Assembly (NCBI GenBank): GCA_963755395.1
Contig: CAVWJJ010000001.1
Coordinates: 248,001-312,000 of the forward strand
From: DAHVFK01 sp963755395
GTDB lineage: Bacteria > Pseudomonadota > Gammaproteobacteria > Burkholderiales > SG8-39
Reading direction: 5' to 3'
DNA length: 64,000 bases
A program made the position numbers and the translations under genes. This document shows, piece after piece, positions 28,398 through 38,062 of the stretch. Every line of letters begins with the position of its first letter. The stretch's first letter is position 1. The notes under the pieces are model-generated. The model saw only the letters and a list, made by a program, of their open reading frames with translations. It did no database searches and was not told the DNA's origin.

Positions 28398-29794
28398 TCG
28401 CGCTACTGCTGCTTTACTTCGCACCGCCCGCCTTCGCCCAGGAGCAGATCGTCGCCGCGCGGCTGTGGCCGGCGCCCGATTACACGCGGCTGACTTTCGA
28501 ATCGAAGCATCCGATAAAGTTCAAGCTGTTCAGCGTCAAAGGCCCCGATCGCCTGGTGCTCGATCTCGAGGGTGTCGACCTCGGCCCCGCGCTGCAAGAG
28601 CTGCAGGGCAAGGTCAGCGCGGACGACCCTTACATCCAGAGCCTGCGCGTCGCGCGCAACCGCGCGGACGTGGTGCGCGTGGTGCTCGACCTCAAGGCGG
28701 AGGTGAAGCCGCAAATCTTCGCCCTCAAGCCGATCGCCGAGTACGGTGACCGGCTGGTGCTCGACGTCTACCCTGCGCACCCGAAGGACCCGCTGCTCGC
28801 GCTGATAGAGTCCGACGGTAAGCTGGCACCCGCCCGTTCCGGCGGCGGCGCCTCCGAGCCGGCCGTGACCCGGCTCGCGACGATCGTCATCGACCCGGGG
28901 CACGGCGGCGAAGACCCCGGCGCTAGGGGGCAGCACGGCACCTACGAGAAGAACGTCACCCTGATGATCGCGCGCCGGCTGAAGAAGCTGATCGACGCCG
29001 AGCCGGACATGCGCGCGATGCTCACGCGCAATGGCGACTACTATCTGACGCTCGCGGCGCGGGTCGAGAAGGCGCAGCAGGTGCACGCGGACCTGTTCGT
29101 GTCGATTCACGCCGACTCCGCCCGCATTATGGGCCGGCACGCTAGCGGCTCGTCCGTCTACGCGCTGTCGCAGCGGCGCGCCACTTCGGAAACGGCGCGC
29201 TGGCTGGCGAAAAGCGAGAACGACGCCGACCTGATCGGAGGGGCGAACCTGAGCAGCAAGGACACCTACTTGCGCAAGACGTTGCTCGACCTGTCGCAAA
29301 CCGGCACTATCGACTACAGCCTCCAGCTCGGCAGTTCCGTGCTGTCCGAGCTCGGGCGGGTCAACCCGCTGCACCGCGGTCACGTCGAGCAGGCGAGCTT
29401 CGCCGTCCTGACCGCGCCCAATATCCCCTCGATCCTGGTCGAGACCGCGTTCATCTCCAATCCGAAGGAAGAGAAGCGGCTGAACGACGGCGCCTACCAG
29501 GACAAGATCGCGCACGCGATCTTCGCCGGCATCAAGGACTACATCGCCAAGCATCCGCCGCGCGCCACAGTCGCCGCTGGCGGCGTTGCGCTGACTCAGG
29601 TCGAGGCCTTTGCGCGGCGCTGGCGCAGCCACTCGAACGCGATCGGCAGCAGCGACAGTGCGATCACCCCGAGGATGGCGAGCGTGAGATTGTTCTTTAC
29701 CAGCGGCAGGTTGCCGAAGAAATACCCGCCGGCGGTGAGCGACACTACCCACAGCAGCGCGCCGCCGATGCTGAAGCCGAGAAAGCGCGGGTAG
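28244..29794 (+). CDS. amiC: N-acetylmuramoyl-L-alanine amidase (AmiC type)
   Basis: A periplasmic zinc amidase that cleaves septal peptidoglycan. After a signal-like segment (LIALLLLYFAPPAFAQ) come an AMIN domain (about 28450-28790) and an Amidase_3 domain with IDPGHGGEDPGARG, SIHADSARI and VETAFISNPKEE. The start is uncertain: the segment has no ATG just before it, and the chosen ATG lies 150 nt inside tsaE; a CTG near 28383 is possible. The frame runs past the expected end into the antisense of dedA, adding about 65 odd residues after AKHPPRATVAAGG, so a lost stop or an indel near 29580 is likely. Confidence 0.85.
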   Translation: MARAGRGHARAARPRVAAGDFRRRAPGVPGSANGSRPRLARRCLEALVAGLIALLLLYFAPPAFAQEQIVAARLWPAPDYTRLTFESKHPIKFKLFSVKGPDRLVLDLEGVDLGPALQELQGKVSADDPYIQSLRVARNRADVVRVVLDLKAEVKPQIFALKPIAEYGDRLVLDVYPAHPKDPLLALIESDGKLAPARSGGGASEPAVTRLATIVIDPGHGGEDPGARGQHGTYEKNVTLMIARRLKKLIDAEPDMRAMLTRNGDYYLTLAARVEKAQQVHADLFVSIHADSARIMGRHASGSSVYALSQRRATSETARWLAKSENDADLIGGANLSSKDTYLRKTLLDLSQTGTIDYSLQLGSSVLSELGRVNPLHRGHVEQASFAVLTAPNIPSILVETAFISNPKEEKRLNDGAYQDKIAHAIFAGIKDYIAKHPPRATVAAGGVALTQVEAFARRWRSHSNAIGSSDSAITPRMASVRLFFTSGRLPKKYPPAVSDTTHSSAPPMLKPRKRG

Positions 29795-30243
29795 GCCATT
29801 CGCCCGACGCCGGCCACGAACGGCACGTAGGTGCGCACGATCGGCACGAACCTGGCGATCACCACTGCCTTGCCGCCGTGGCGCTCGTAGAACTCCTCGG
29901 TGCGCGCGAGGTGGCGGCGATTGAACCAGCGCGCGTCGGTCGAGCGGAACACGCGCGGGCCGAGCCAGCGTCCGATCCAGTAATTCACGTTGTCGCCGCA
30001 TAGCGCCGCAGCGACCAACGTCGCAGCGACCACGCGCACGTCGATGCCGCCAGTCGCCGCGACCGCGCCGGCGACGAACAGCAGCGAGTCGCCGGGCAGG
30101 AACGGCGTCACCACGAGCCCAGTCTCGCAAAACACGACTGCGAACAACAGCGCGTAGGCCCAGGCGCCGTGCTGCGCCAGGAAGGCCGCGAGATGGCGGT
30201 CGAGGTGGACGGCGAAGTCCCACAGCGCGGCGAGAATTTCCAT
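29596..30243 (-). CDS. DedA family membrane protein
   Basis: 215 residues of the DedA/VTT family of inner-membrane proteins, several of which move lipid carriers such as undecaprenyl phosphate or affect membrane proton balance. Visible are the motif FLPGDSLLFVAGAVA, NYWIGRWLGPRVF, EEFYERHGGKAVVIARFVPIVRTYVPFVAGVGRM and a terminal Arg-rich tail. About four to five membrane segments. Its 3' end overlaps the amidase reading frame tail-to-tail by 199 nt. It is divergent from the YbaK gene. Confidence 0.93.
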   Translation of the reverse strand: MEILAALWDFAVHLDRHLAAFLAQHGAWAYALLFAVVFCETGLVVTPFLPGDSLLFVAGAVAATGGIDVRVVAATLVAAALCGDNVNYWIGRWLGPRVFRSTDARWFNRRHLARTEEFYERHGGKAVVIARFVPIVRTYVPFVAGVGRMAYPRFLGFSIGGALLWVVSLTAGGYFFGNLPLVKNNLTLAILGVIALSLLPIAFEWLRQRRAKAST

Positions 30244-30269
30244 TGCCCGATTGTAGCCGCAGCGCCGGG

Positions 30270-30275
30270 TATAAT
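30270..30275 (+). promoter_or_regulatory. Candidate -10 element upstream of ybaK-mutL
   Basis: A perfect TATAAT, 25 nt before the ybaK ATG in the dedA divergent gap. No good -35 is seen at 17 nt. It would start the ybaK-mutL-miaA-gntK row. Confidence 0.45.
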
Positions 30276-30300
30276 CGCACTCGATCCCCGTTGCGCCGCA

Positions 30301-30801
30301 ATGACCAGCCCCGTCCTTTCGTCACCGAGCGTCGCGCGCGTTCGCGCCGCGCTCGCCGCGGCCGGCCACGACACGCCGATCGTCGAGCTCGCCGACGCCG
30401 CGCGCACCGCGAAGGCCGCCGCCGAGTTCCTCGGCTGCAGCGTTGCGCAGATCGCCAATTCGCTCGTGTTTCGCGGCCAGCGCTCGGGCGCGCCGCTGCT
30501 GGTAATGGCGAGCGGGTCGCACCGCGTCGACACCGCACGGCTCGCGGCGCTCGCGGGCGAGCCGGTCGAGATGGCGCCCGCAGCGTTCGTGCGCGAGCAC
30601 ACCGGCTTCGCGATCGGCGGCGTGGCGCCGGTGGGCCATCCTGCGCCGCTCAACACGCTGATCGATCTCGCCCTCGCGCAGCACGCGCGCATCTGGGCCG
30701 CGGCCGGCCACCCCAATACCGTGTTCGAGCTCAGCTTCGAGGCGCTGCACAGCCTCACGCGCGGCACGCCCGCCGAGCTCGGCGACGACGAGTCGGCCTG
30801 A
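30301..30801 (+). CDS. ybaK: YbaK/EbsC family aminoacyl-tRNA deacylase
   Basis: A 166-residue single-domain trans-editing protein of the YbaK/ProX superfamily that removes misacylated amino acids from tRNA. Hallmarks are SVAQIANSLVFRG, MASGSHRVDTARLA and FAIGGVAPVGHPAPLNTLID. The family includes Cys-tRNA-Pro and Ala-tRNA-Pro deacylases; the substrate is not resolved. The ATG at 30301 follows a TATAAT. It ends 2 nt before mutL. The symbol is for the family. Confidence 0.88.
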   Translation: MTSPVLSSPSVARVRAALAAAGHDTPIVELADAARTAKAAAEFLGCSVAQIANSLVFRGQRSGAPLLVMASGSHRVDTARLAALAGEPVEMAPAAFVREHTGFAIGGVAPVGHPAPLNTLIDLALAQHARIWAAAGHPNTVFELSFEALHSLTRGTPAELGDDESA

Positions 30802-30802
30802 G

Positions 30803-32533
<1,731 letters not shown>

Positions 32534-32534
<1 letters not shown>

Positions 32535-33476
32535 TGAGGCCAGTGGCGCTCGCGCTGCTAGGCCCCACGGCGAGCGGCAAGTCGGCCCTCGCGCTGCGCC
32601 TGGCCGACCAGATGGCGCTCGAAATCGTGAGCGTCGATTCGGGCCAGGTCTATCGCGGCATGGACATCGGCACCGCCAAGGCTTCGGCCGCCGAGCGCGC
32701 AGCGCGTGCCGCACCACCTGATCGATCTGCTCGAGCCCACCGAGACCTATTCCGCGGGCCGCTTTCGCGCCGACGCGATCGAGGCGGTAGGCGCGATCCT
32801 CGCGCGCGGCCGTCTGCCGCTGCTGGTCGGCGGCACGATGCTTTACTTCCGCGCGCTGACACATGGCATCGACGCGCTGCCCGCTGCCGATCCCGCGCTG
32901 CGCACGGAAATCGACCGCGAGGCGGCGCACGCCGGCTGGCCGGCGCTGCACGCCGAGCTCGCGCGGATCGACCCGCCGAGCGCGCGCCGGCTCGAGCCGA
33001 ACGACGCGCAGCGCATTCAGCGCGCGCTCGAGGTCTTCCGCGCGACCGGCAGGCCCCTGTCCCAGTTCCACACCGCGCCGCGCCAGCCGCTGCCGTTCGC
33101 GCTCGTGAGCTGCGCGCTGGTCCCGGCAGATCGCGCGCTGCTGCACCGGCGCATCGCCGAGCGCCTGGACCGGATGCTCGCGCTCGGCCTGGTGGACGAG
33201 CTGCGCGCGCTGCGCCGGCGCCATGCGCTGGATCCGTCGCTGCCCAGCATGCGCAGCGTCGGCTATCGCCAGGCCTGGGGCTTGCTGGAGGGCGCGTACG
33301 GCGCGCGCGAGATGCGCGACAAGGCGCTCGCGGCGACGCGCCAGCTCGCAAAGCGCCAGTTGACCTGGCTGCGCTCATTGTCGTTCGAGGCGGTGCTCGA
33401 CCCGTTCGCGCCAGGCGCGTGCGAGCGCTGGTGCGAGCTGGCGCGTTCGCTCGCGCGCGAGGATCGCGCCGCGTGA
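32534..33476 (+). CDS. miaA: tRNA dimethylallyltransferase, one frameshift
   Basis: Adds a dimethylallyl group to A37 of UNN-decoding tRNAs. The N-terminus has the P-loop LLGPTASGKSALAL and SVDSGQVYRGMDIGTAK; after the frame break come VPHHLIDLLEPTETYS, GGTMLYFRALTHGID and the C-terminal MRSVGYRQAW. One inserted A at 32701 breaks the frame; without it the gene is 942 nt, 313 residues, standard. It overlaps mutL (1 nt) and the following gluconokinase gene (GTGA). Confidence 0.93.
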
Positions 33477-33964
33477 TCGCCGTGCTGATGGGCGTATCGG
33501 GCTGCGGCAAGACCACCGTCGGCCGCCTGCTCGCGCAGCGCCTGGGCTGCGAGTTCATCGACGCGGACGACTTTCACCCGCCCGCGAACGTGGCGAAGAT
33601 GGCCGCCGGGGTGCCGCTCGAGGACTCCGACCGCTGGCCCTGGCTCGAGTGCCTGAACGCGGAGCTGCAGCGGCGCGAGGCGCGCGCCGAAGGCGTGGTT
33701 CTCGCGTGCTCGGCGCTCAAGCAGACTTATCGCGACCGGCTCACGGCCGGTCTCGTGCGTTGCGAGCTGGTCTATCTGCGCGCCAGCCCCGAGCTGCTGC
33801 ACGAGCGGCTCGCCGGCCGCAAGCACCGCTATATGCCGGCTTCGCTGCTTGCGAGCCAGCTCGCGACGCTCGAGCCGCCCGCGCGCGCGACCGAGATCGA
33901 CGCCGCGCAGCCGCCCGAGCGCTGCGTGGCGCTGATCGCCGCCGCGCTCGACAGCAAGCCTTAA
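33473..33964 (+). CDS. gntK: Gluconokinase
   Basis: A 163-residue kinase that phosphorylates gluconate to 6-phosphogluconate. The P-loop is VLMGVSGCGKTTVGRLLA, followed by FIDADDFHPPANVAKMAAGVPL, DRWPWL and CSALKQTYRDRL, all gluconokinase signatures. The start is GTG at 33473, overlapping the miaA TGA; no ATG is available. It closes the ybaK-mutL-miaA row, a frequent but not functional association. Confidence 0.92.
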   Translation: MIAVLMGVSGCGKTTVGRLLAQRLGCEFIDADDFHPPANVAKMAAGVPLEDSDRWPWLECLNAELQRREARAEGVVLACSALKQTYRDRLTAGLVRCELVYLRASPELLHERLAGRKHRYMPASLLASQLATLEPPARATEIDAAQPPERCVALIAAALDSKP

Positions 33965-34044
33965 GGAAGGGTTAAGGCCGCCGCGCGACGATCCGGTCCG
34001 TACAGCGCATTCCGTGCGCGACAAGCGGACAAGGAGAGATCGTC

Positions 34045-35484
34045 ATGAAGGCCAAGAGCATCTTCGTCGCCCTGGCGGCAGCCGGGCTGGTATCCCTGGG
34101 CGCTTGGGGCGGCATGCACGTCGAGTCGCCGGTGACCCCGGCCCACGCCGGCACCACCGCGGCCGCGCAGGCACCGGCGCCGGCCATGGTGCAGCTGCCG
34201 AACTTCACCTCGATTGTCGACGCCAACCGCGGCGCGGTGGTGAACATCACCGTGACAGAGAACGAGAAGACGTCGGCGCAAGCGCCGTTCCCCGATTTCG
34301 GCGGCAACGATCCCTTTTCGCAGTTCTTCCGCCAGTTCAAGATCCCGCAGCAGCAACAGCCTACGCACGGCCTGGGCTCGGGATTCATCGTGCGCTCGGA
34401 CGGCATCATCCTGACCAACGCGCATGTGGTCGACGGCGCGAGCGACGTCATGGTCAAGCTCTCCGACCGGCGCGAGTTCAAGGCCAAGGTGATCGGAGTC
34501 GACAAGCAGACCGACATCGCAGTGCTCAAGATTGACGCCAAGGACCTGCCGACGGTCAAGCTGGGCGACTCCAAGGCCGTGCGGGTGGGCCAATGGGTGC
34601 TGGCAATCGGCTCGCCCTACGGCTTCGAGAACACGGTCACGGCGGGCATCGTCAGCGCGACCTCGCGCGCGCTGCCGGACGGCACCTACACCCCGTTCAT
34701 TCAGACCGACGCTCCGATCAATCCCGGCAATTCCGGCGGGCCGCTGTTCAACATGAGCGGCCAGGTGATTGGCATCAACTCGCAGATCTACTCGCAGACC
34801 GGCGGCTTCCAGGGGCTTTCGTTTGCTATCCCGATCGATCTCGCCTCGCAGATCGAGCAGCAGCTGTTGGCGCACGGCAAGGTCGAGCGCGGCCGCATCG
34901 GCGTCACAATCCAGGACGTCAGCCAGGGGCTGGCGCAGTCCTTCGGCCTCGACAAGCCGTCCGGCGCGCTGGTTTCTTCGGTCGAGAAGGGCAGCCCCGC
35001 GGACAAGGCCGGCCTTGAGTCCGGCGACGTCATCCTCGGTATGAACGGCCAGACGATCGAGAGCTCGAACGAGCTGCCGCCCATGGTCGCGGCCGTGAAG
35101 CCGGGGCACAAGGCGACCTTCGAGATCTGGCGCAAGGGCGAGCGCAAGGAGATCACCGTCACGGTGGGCCAATTCAAGGGCGCCAAAGTGGCGAGCGCCG
35201 CCGGCGGGGGCGAGAACAACGGCCGCCTCGGTCTCGCAGTGCGTCCGCTTACCAAGGACGAGGACCAGCAGGCACAGATTGACGGCGGACTGCTGGTCGA
35301 AAACGCCGGCGGACCGGCCGCGGCGGCCGGAATCCAGCAAGGCGATGTGATTCTCGCCGTCAACGGCAACCCGGTGAAAAGCGTGCGGCAGCTGCGCGCG
35401 CTGGTCGCCAAGGCAGGCAAGCACGTTGCGCTGCTGATCCAGCGTGACGATGCCAAGATCTTCGTTCCGGTGGACCTCGGCTGA
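34045..35484 (+). CDS. degP: Periplasmic serine protease DegP/HtrA (Do family)
   Basis: A 479-residue envelope-quality-control protease with a signal peptide, a trypsin-like domain and two PDZ domains. The catalytic triad is His127 (LTNAHVVDG), Asp157 (KQTDIAVL) and Ser230 (NPGNSGGPLF). PDZ1 covers about residues 285-375 and PDZ2 about 400-479. A good AAGGAGA Shine-Dalgarno lies before the ATG. It starts the row degP, secreted protein, response regulator, histidine kinase, which suggests an envelope-stress module. A strong hairpin follows the stop. Confidence 0.95.
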   Translation: MKAKSIFVALAAAGLVSLGAWGGMHVESPVTPAHAGTTAAAQAPAPAMVQLPNFTSIVDANRGAVVNITVTENEKTSAQAPFPDFGGNDPFSQFFRQFKIPQQQQPTHGLGSGFIVRSDGIILTNAHVVDGASDVMVKLSDRREFKAKVIGVDKQTDIAVLKIDAKDLPTVKLGDSKAVRVGQWVLAIGSPYGFENTVTAGIVSATSRALPDGTYTPFIQTDAPINPGNSGGPLFNMSGQVIGINSQIYSQTGGFQGLSFAIPIDLASQIEQQLLAHGKVERGRIGVTIQDVSQGLAQSFGLDKPSGALVSSVEKGSPADKAGLESGDVILGMNGQTIESSNELPPMVAAVKPGHKATFEIWRKGERKEITVTVGQFKGAKVASAAGGGENNGRLGLAVRPLTKDEDQQAQIDGGLLVENAGGPAAAAGIQQGDVILAVNGNPVKSVRQLRALVAKAGKHVALLIQRDDAKIFVPVDLG

Positions 35485-35500
35485 GTCCCCACCGGCGAAG

Positions 35501-35550
35501 AGCGGGCGGCGCCGGCTTCCCCCCCAACCCCCTGCCGGCGCCGCCCCGCT
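35501..35550 (+). repeat. Long GC-rich inverted repeat after degP
   Basis: A perfect 13-bp inverted repeat (35504-35516 and 35534-35546) extended to 16 bp if one C bulges, with a loop of about 17 nt rich in C. It can form a very stable RNA hairpin. No T-run follows, so it may protect the degP mRNA end or attenuate transcription into the next gene rather than act as a classical terminator. Confidence 0.7.
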
Positions 35551-35585
35551 TTCCCTTTCCCTACCCCCTGTGAAAGGAGACCACC

Positions 35586-36020
35586 ATGACTAAGACAGCA
35601 GGCGCATTGCTCGCCAGCCTTCTCAGTACCGGCATTGCGCACGCCGCGATGCAGAGCCCGGACGCGCTGCCCTCGATGCAGACCAAAGGAGACCTGGCCT
35701 GGGTCTCCGGCGGCATCGGCGAATCGCAGGCCAAGGCCTTCGAGCACGCCGAAGCGCGCTACCCGCTTACCCTGGAATTCATCGTCAAGCCCGCAAGCAA
35801 GAATGCGCCGGCTGAATTCACCGCTGCGGTGCCGGTGACGGTCAGCGGCGCCCACGGCAAGGCGCTGCTCAGTGCGACCTCGCAGGGGCCGTTCATGCTG
35901 CTCAAGCTGCCGCACGGGCATTACACCGTCACGGCCGAACATCATGGCAGGAAGATCGAGCGCCGCGTCGCCGTCGGCCAGGGCCATCATCGAGTCGTGT
36001 TCGAATGGCTTGGGGCCTGA
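35586..36020 (+). CDS. Secreted carboxypeptidase-regulatory-like beta-sandwich protein
   Basis: 144 residues with a signal peptide (GALLASLLSTGIAHA). The C-terminal part (PFMLLKLPHGHYTVTAEHHGRKIERRVAVGQGHH) resembles a prealbumin/carboxypeptidase-regulatory beta-sandwich. The His residues near the end could bind metal, but nothing proves it. AAAGGAGA precedes the ATG. It lies between degP and a two-component system and may belong to that envelope unit. The function is unknown. Confidence 0.75.
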   Translation: MTKTAGALLASLLSTGIAHAAMQSPDALPSMQTKGDLAWVSGGIGESQAKAFEHAEARYPLTLEFIVKPASKNAPAEFTAAVPVTVSGAHGKALLSATSQGPFMLLKLPHGHYTVTAEHHGRKIERRVAVGQGHHRVVFEWLGA

Positions 36021-36077
36021 TCCAGACGCCACCGGATCGCTAAAATAGCCTCTGCCCGCGAACTCCGAGGTGGATGA

Positions 36078-36737
36078 ATGCGGCTGCTGCTGGTAGAAGA
36101 CGACCGCATGATCGGCGAGAGCGTGCAGAAAGGCCTGCGCCTGGACGGCTTTTCGGTCGATTGGGTACAGGACGGCAGCTCCGCCGAGCTCGCGCTCGAG
36201 ACCGAGCGCTACGATTGCGTGTTGCTCGACCTCGGGTTGCCCAAGAAGGACGGCATGGACGTGCTGCGCGGCATGCGCTCGAAGCGCGACGCCGCGCCGG
36301 TGGTGGTGATCACCGCGCGCGATGCCGTGCCCGACCGCATCAAGGGGCTCGACACGGGCGCCGACGACTACGTGGTAAAGCCGTTCGACCTCGACGAGCT
36401 CGCGGCCCGCGTGCGGGCAGTGGTTCGAAGACGCGAAGGCCGCGCCGAGCCGGTGATCGAATACCTCGAGCTCGTGCTCAATCCGGCGAGCCACCAGGCG
36501 AGCTACCGCGACCAGCCGCTCGCGCTGTCGGCGCGCGAATTCGCGGTGCTCGAGGCGCTGGTGTCGCGTCCCGGCGCGATCCTGTCGCGCGCGCAGCTCG
36601 AGGAGCGCATCTACGGCTGGGGCGAGGAAGTCGAATCCAACGCGGTGGAGGTTTTCATTCACAGCCTGCGCAGGAAGCTCGGCGCGGAATTCATCCGCAC
36701 CGTGCGCGGCGCGGGCTACATGGTGCCCAAGGGCTGA
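36078..36737 (+). CDS. OmpR/PhoB family response regulator (QseB/TctD-like)
   Basis: 219 residues. The receiver domain has Asp8/Asp9 and the phosphoacceptor Asp51 (VLLDLGLP), with Thr in VVITARD and Lys in VVKPFDLDEL. The C-terminal winged-helix DNA-binding domain runs from about residue 125 (ALSAREFAVLEALV, VEVFIHSLRRKLG, IRTVRGAGYM). The stop overlaps the kinase ATG, forming an operon. The upstream neighbours suggest an envelope or metal-stress signal, but the stimulus is not determinable. Confidence 0.93.
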   Translation: MRLLLVEDDRMIGESVQKGLRLDGFSVDWVQDGSSAELALETERYDCVLLDLGLPKKDGMDVLRGMRSKRDAAPVVVITARDAVPDRIKGLDTGADDYVVKPFDLDELAARVRAVVRRREGRAEPVIEYLELVLNPASHQASYRDQPLALSAREFAVLEALVSRPGAILSRAQLEERIYGWGEEVESNAVEVFIHSLRRKLGAEFIRTVRGAGYMVPKG

Positions 36738-38062
36738 TGACCCCGTCGATCCGGCGCCAGCTCCTGGTCTGGCTGCTGGGCAGCGCCACGCTCGCTGTTG
36801 CCGCGGGCGCGGTCTCGACCTATCTGGTCGCGCGCAAGGAGGCAAATCAGCTCGCCGACTACCAGCTGCAGCAGATGGCGCTGTCGTTCCGCGACCACGC
36901 ACTGGCGAACGGCCTGATTCCACACGAGGACGAGGACGGACCGGGGCTGGAGGTGCTGGTCCAGATCTGGAACCAGGAAGGCGTGCGGCTCTATCTGTCG
37001 CACCCCAGGTCCGGCATCCCGGACCGCGCCCAGCTCGGCTTCGCCGACGTCGCTTCGCGCGAGGGCCGCTGGCGGGTCTACTCGGTACAGGTGCGCGACC
37101 ACGTCATCCAGGTCGCCCAGCCCTATTCGGTGCGCAACCGCATCGCCGCCACCGTCGCGCTGCGCACCGCCTGGCCGCTGGCTGCCGTGCTGCCGCTGCT
37201 CGGCCTGCTGATCTGGTTCACCGTCGGCAGGGGCCTGTCTCCGCTCGAGCGCCTGGCGCGCGATGTCGGCCGCCGCTCGCCCGATGCGCTCGACCCGCTG
37301 CCGCAGCGCGGCTTGCCGATAGAAGTCCGGCCGCTGGTGCAATCGCTCAACGACCTGCTGCAGCGGCTGGAGCGCGCGCTCCATACCCAGCGCGCGTTCG
37401 TCGCCGACGCAGCGCACGAGCTGCGCACGCCGCTCACCGCGCTGCGCCTGCAGGCGCAGGTCGCCGAGCGCGCCACCGACCAGGCCGAGCGCGGCGAGGC
37501 GCTGGGCAGCCTGAAGCAGGGCGTCGAGCGCGCCAGCCACCTGGTGCAGCAGCTGCTGACCCTCGCGCGCGAGGAGGACCTGCCGGCGCAGACCGGAGCG
37601 GCCGCGGTGCGCCTGGACGAGCTCGCGCGCGAGGTGGTAGCTGAATTCACACCGCTGGCGCAGACCCGCGGCGTCGACCTCGGACTGGCGCGGATCGAGG
37701 CGGTGACCGCAGCGGGCGCCGCCGCGGGGTTAAGGACTCTGCTCTCCAATCTGGTCGACAATGCGGTGCGCTACACGCCGGCGCCGGGGCGCGTGGACAT
37801 CGCCGCGTTCCGCGACGGCGCGCAGGCTGCGCTCGAGGTCAGCGACAGCGGGCCGGGGATTCCGCCCGAGGAGCGAACGCGGGTGTTCGACCGCTTCTAC
37901 CGCCGCGCCGGCGAAACCAGCGGCGGCAGCGGCCTCGGGCTGGCGATCGTCAAGCAGATCGTAGAGCGCCACGGCGGATCGATCTCGCTCGAGGACGCGA
38001 GCAGCGCCGGCGGCCTCAAGGTGGCGGTGCGCCTTCTCCCCGCACCGCTGCCTGCGCCTTAG
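36737..38062 (+). CDS. Sensor histidine kinase, partner of the OmpR-type regulator
   Basis: 441 residues with two membrane helices (LLVWLLGSATLAVAAGAV near the start and WPLAAVLPLLGLLIWFTV near residue 150) enclosing a periplasmic sensor of about 110 residues. A HAMP-like linker follows. The H-box is VADAAHELRTPLTAL with phosphorylated His227; the N box LVDNAVRYTPA and the G box SGPGIPPEE plus GSGLGLAIV are all present. Convergent with ggt, whose stop codon overlaps its own. Confidence 0.93.
   Translation: MTPSIRRQLLVWLLGSATLAVAAGAVSTYLVARKEANQLADYQLQQMALSFRDHALANGLIPHEDEDGPGLEVLVQIWNQEGVRLYLSHPRSGIPDRAQLGFADVASREGRWRVYSVQVRDHVIQVAQPYSVRNRIAATVALRTAWPLAAVLPLLGLLIWFTVGRGLSPLERLARDVGRRSPDALDPLPQRGLPIEVRPLVQSLNDLLQRLERALHTQRAFVADAAHELRTPLTALRLQAQVAERATDQAERGEALGSLKQGVERASHLVQQLLTLAREEDLPAQTGAAAVRLDELAREVVAEFTPLAQTRGVDLGLARIEAVTAAGAAAGLRTLLSNLVDNAVRYTPAPGRVDIAAFRDGAQAALEVSDSGPGIPPEERTRVFDRFYRRAGETSGGSGLGLAIVKQIVERHGGSISLEDASSAGGLKVAVRLLPAPLPAP

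Noticed and set aside
28403..30538. Long open frame of 711 codons on the minus strand
   Set aside because: It is antisense to the amidase gene and then shares DNA with dedA in another frame. The translation is Arg- and Ala-rich without motifs, a common GC-rich shadow.
34788..36923. Long open frame of 711 codons on the minus strand
   Set aside because: It covers degP, the secreted protein and the regulator in antisense. Those genes have clear motifs and this frame has none.
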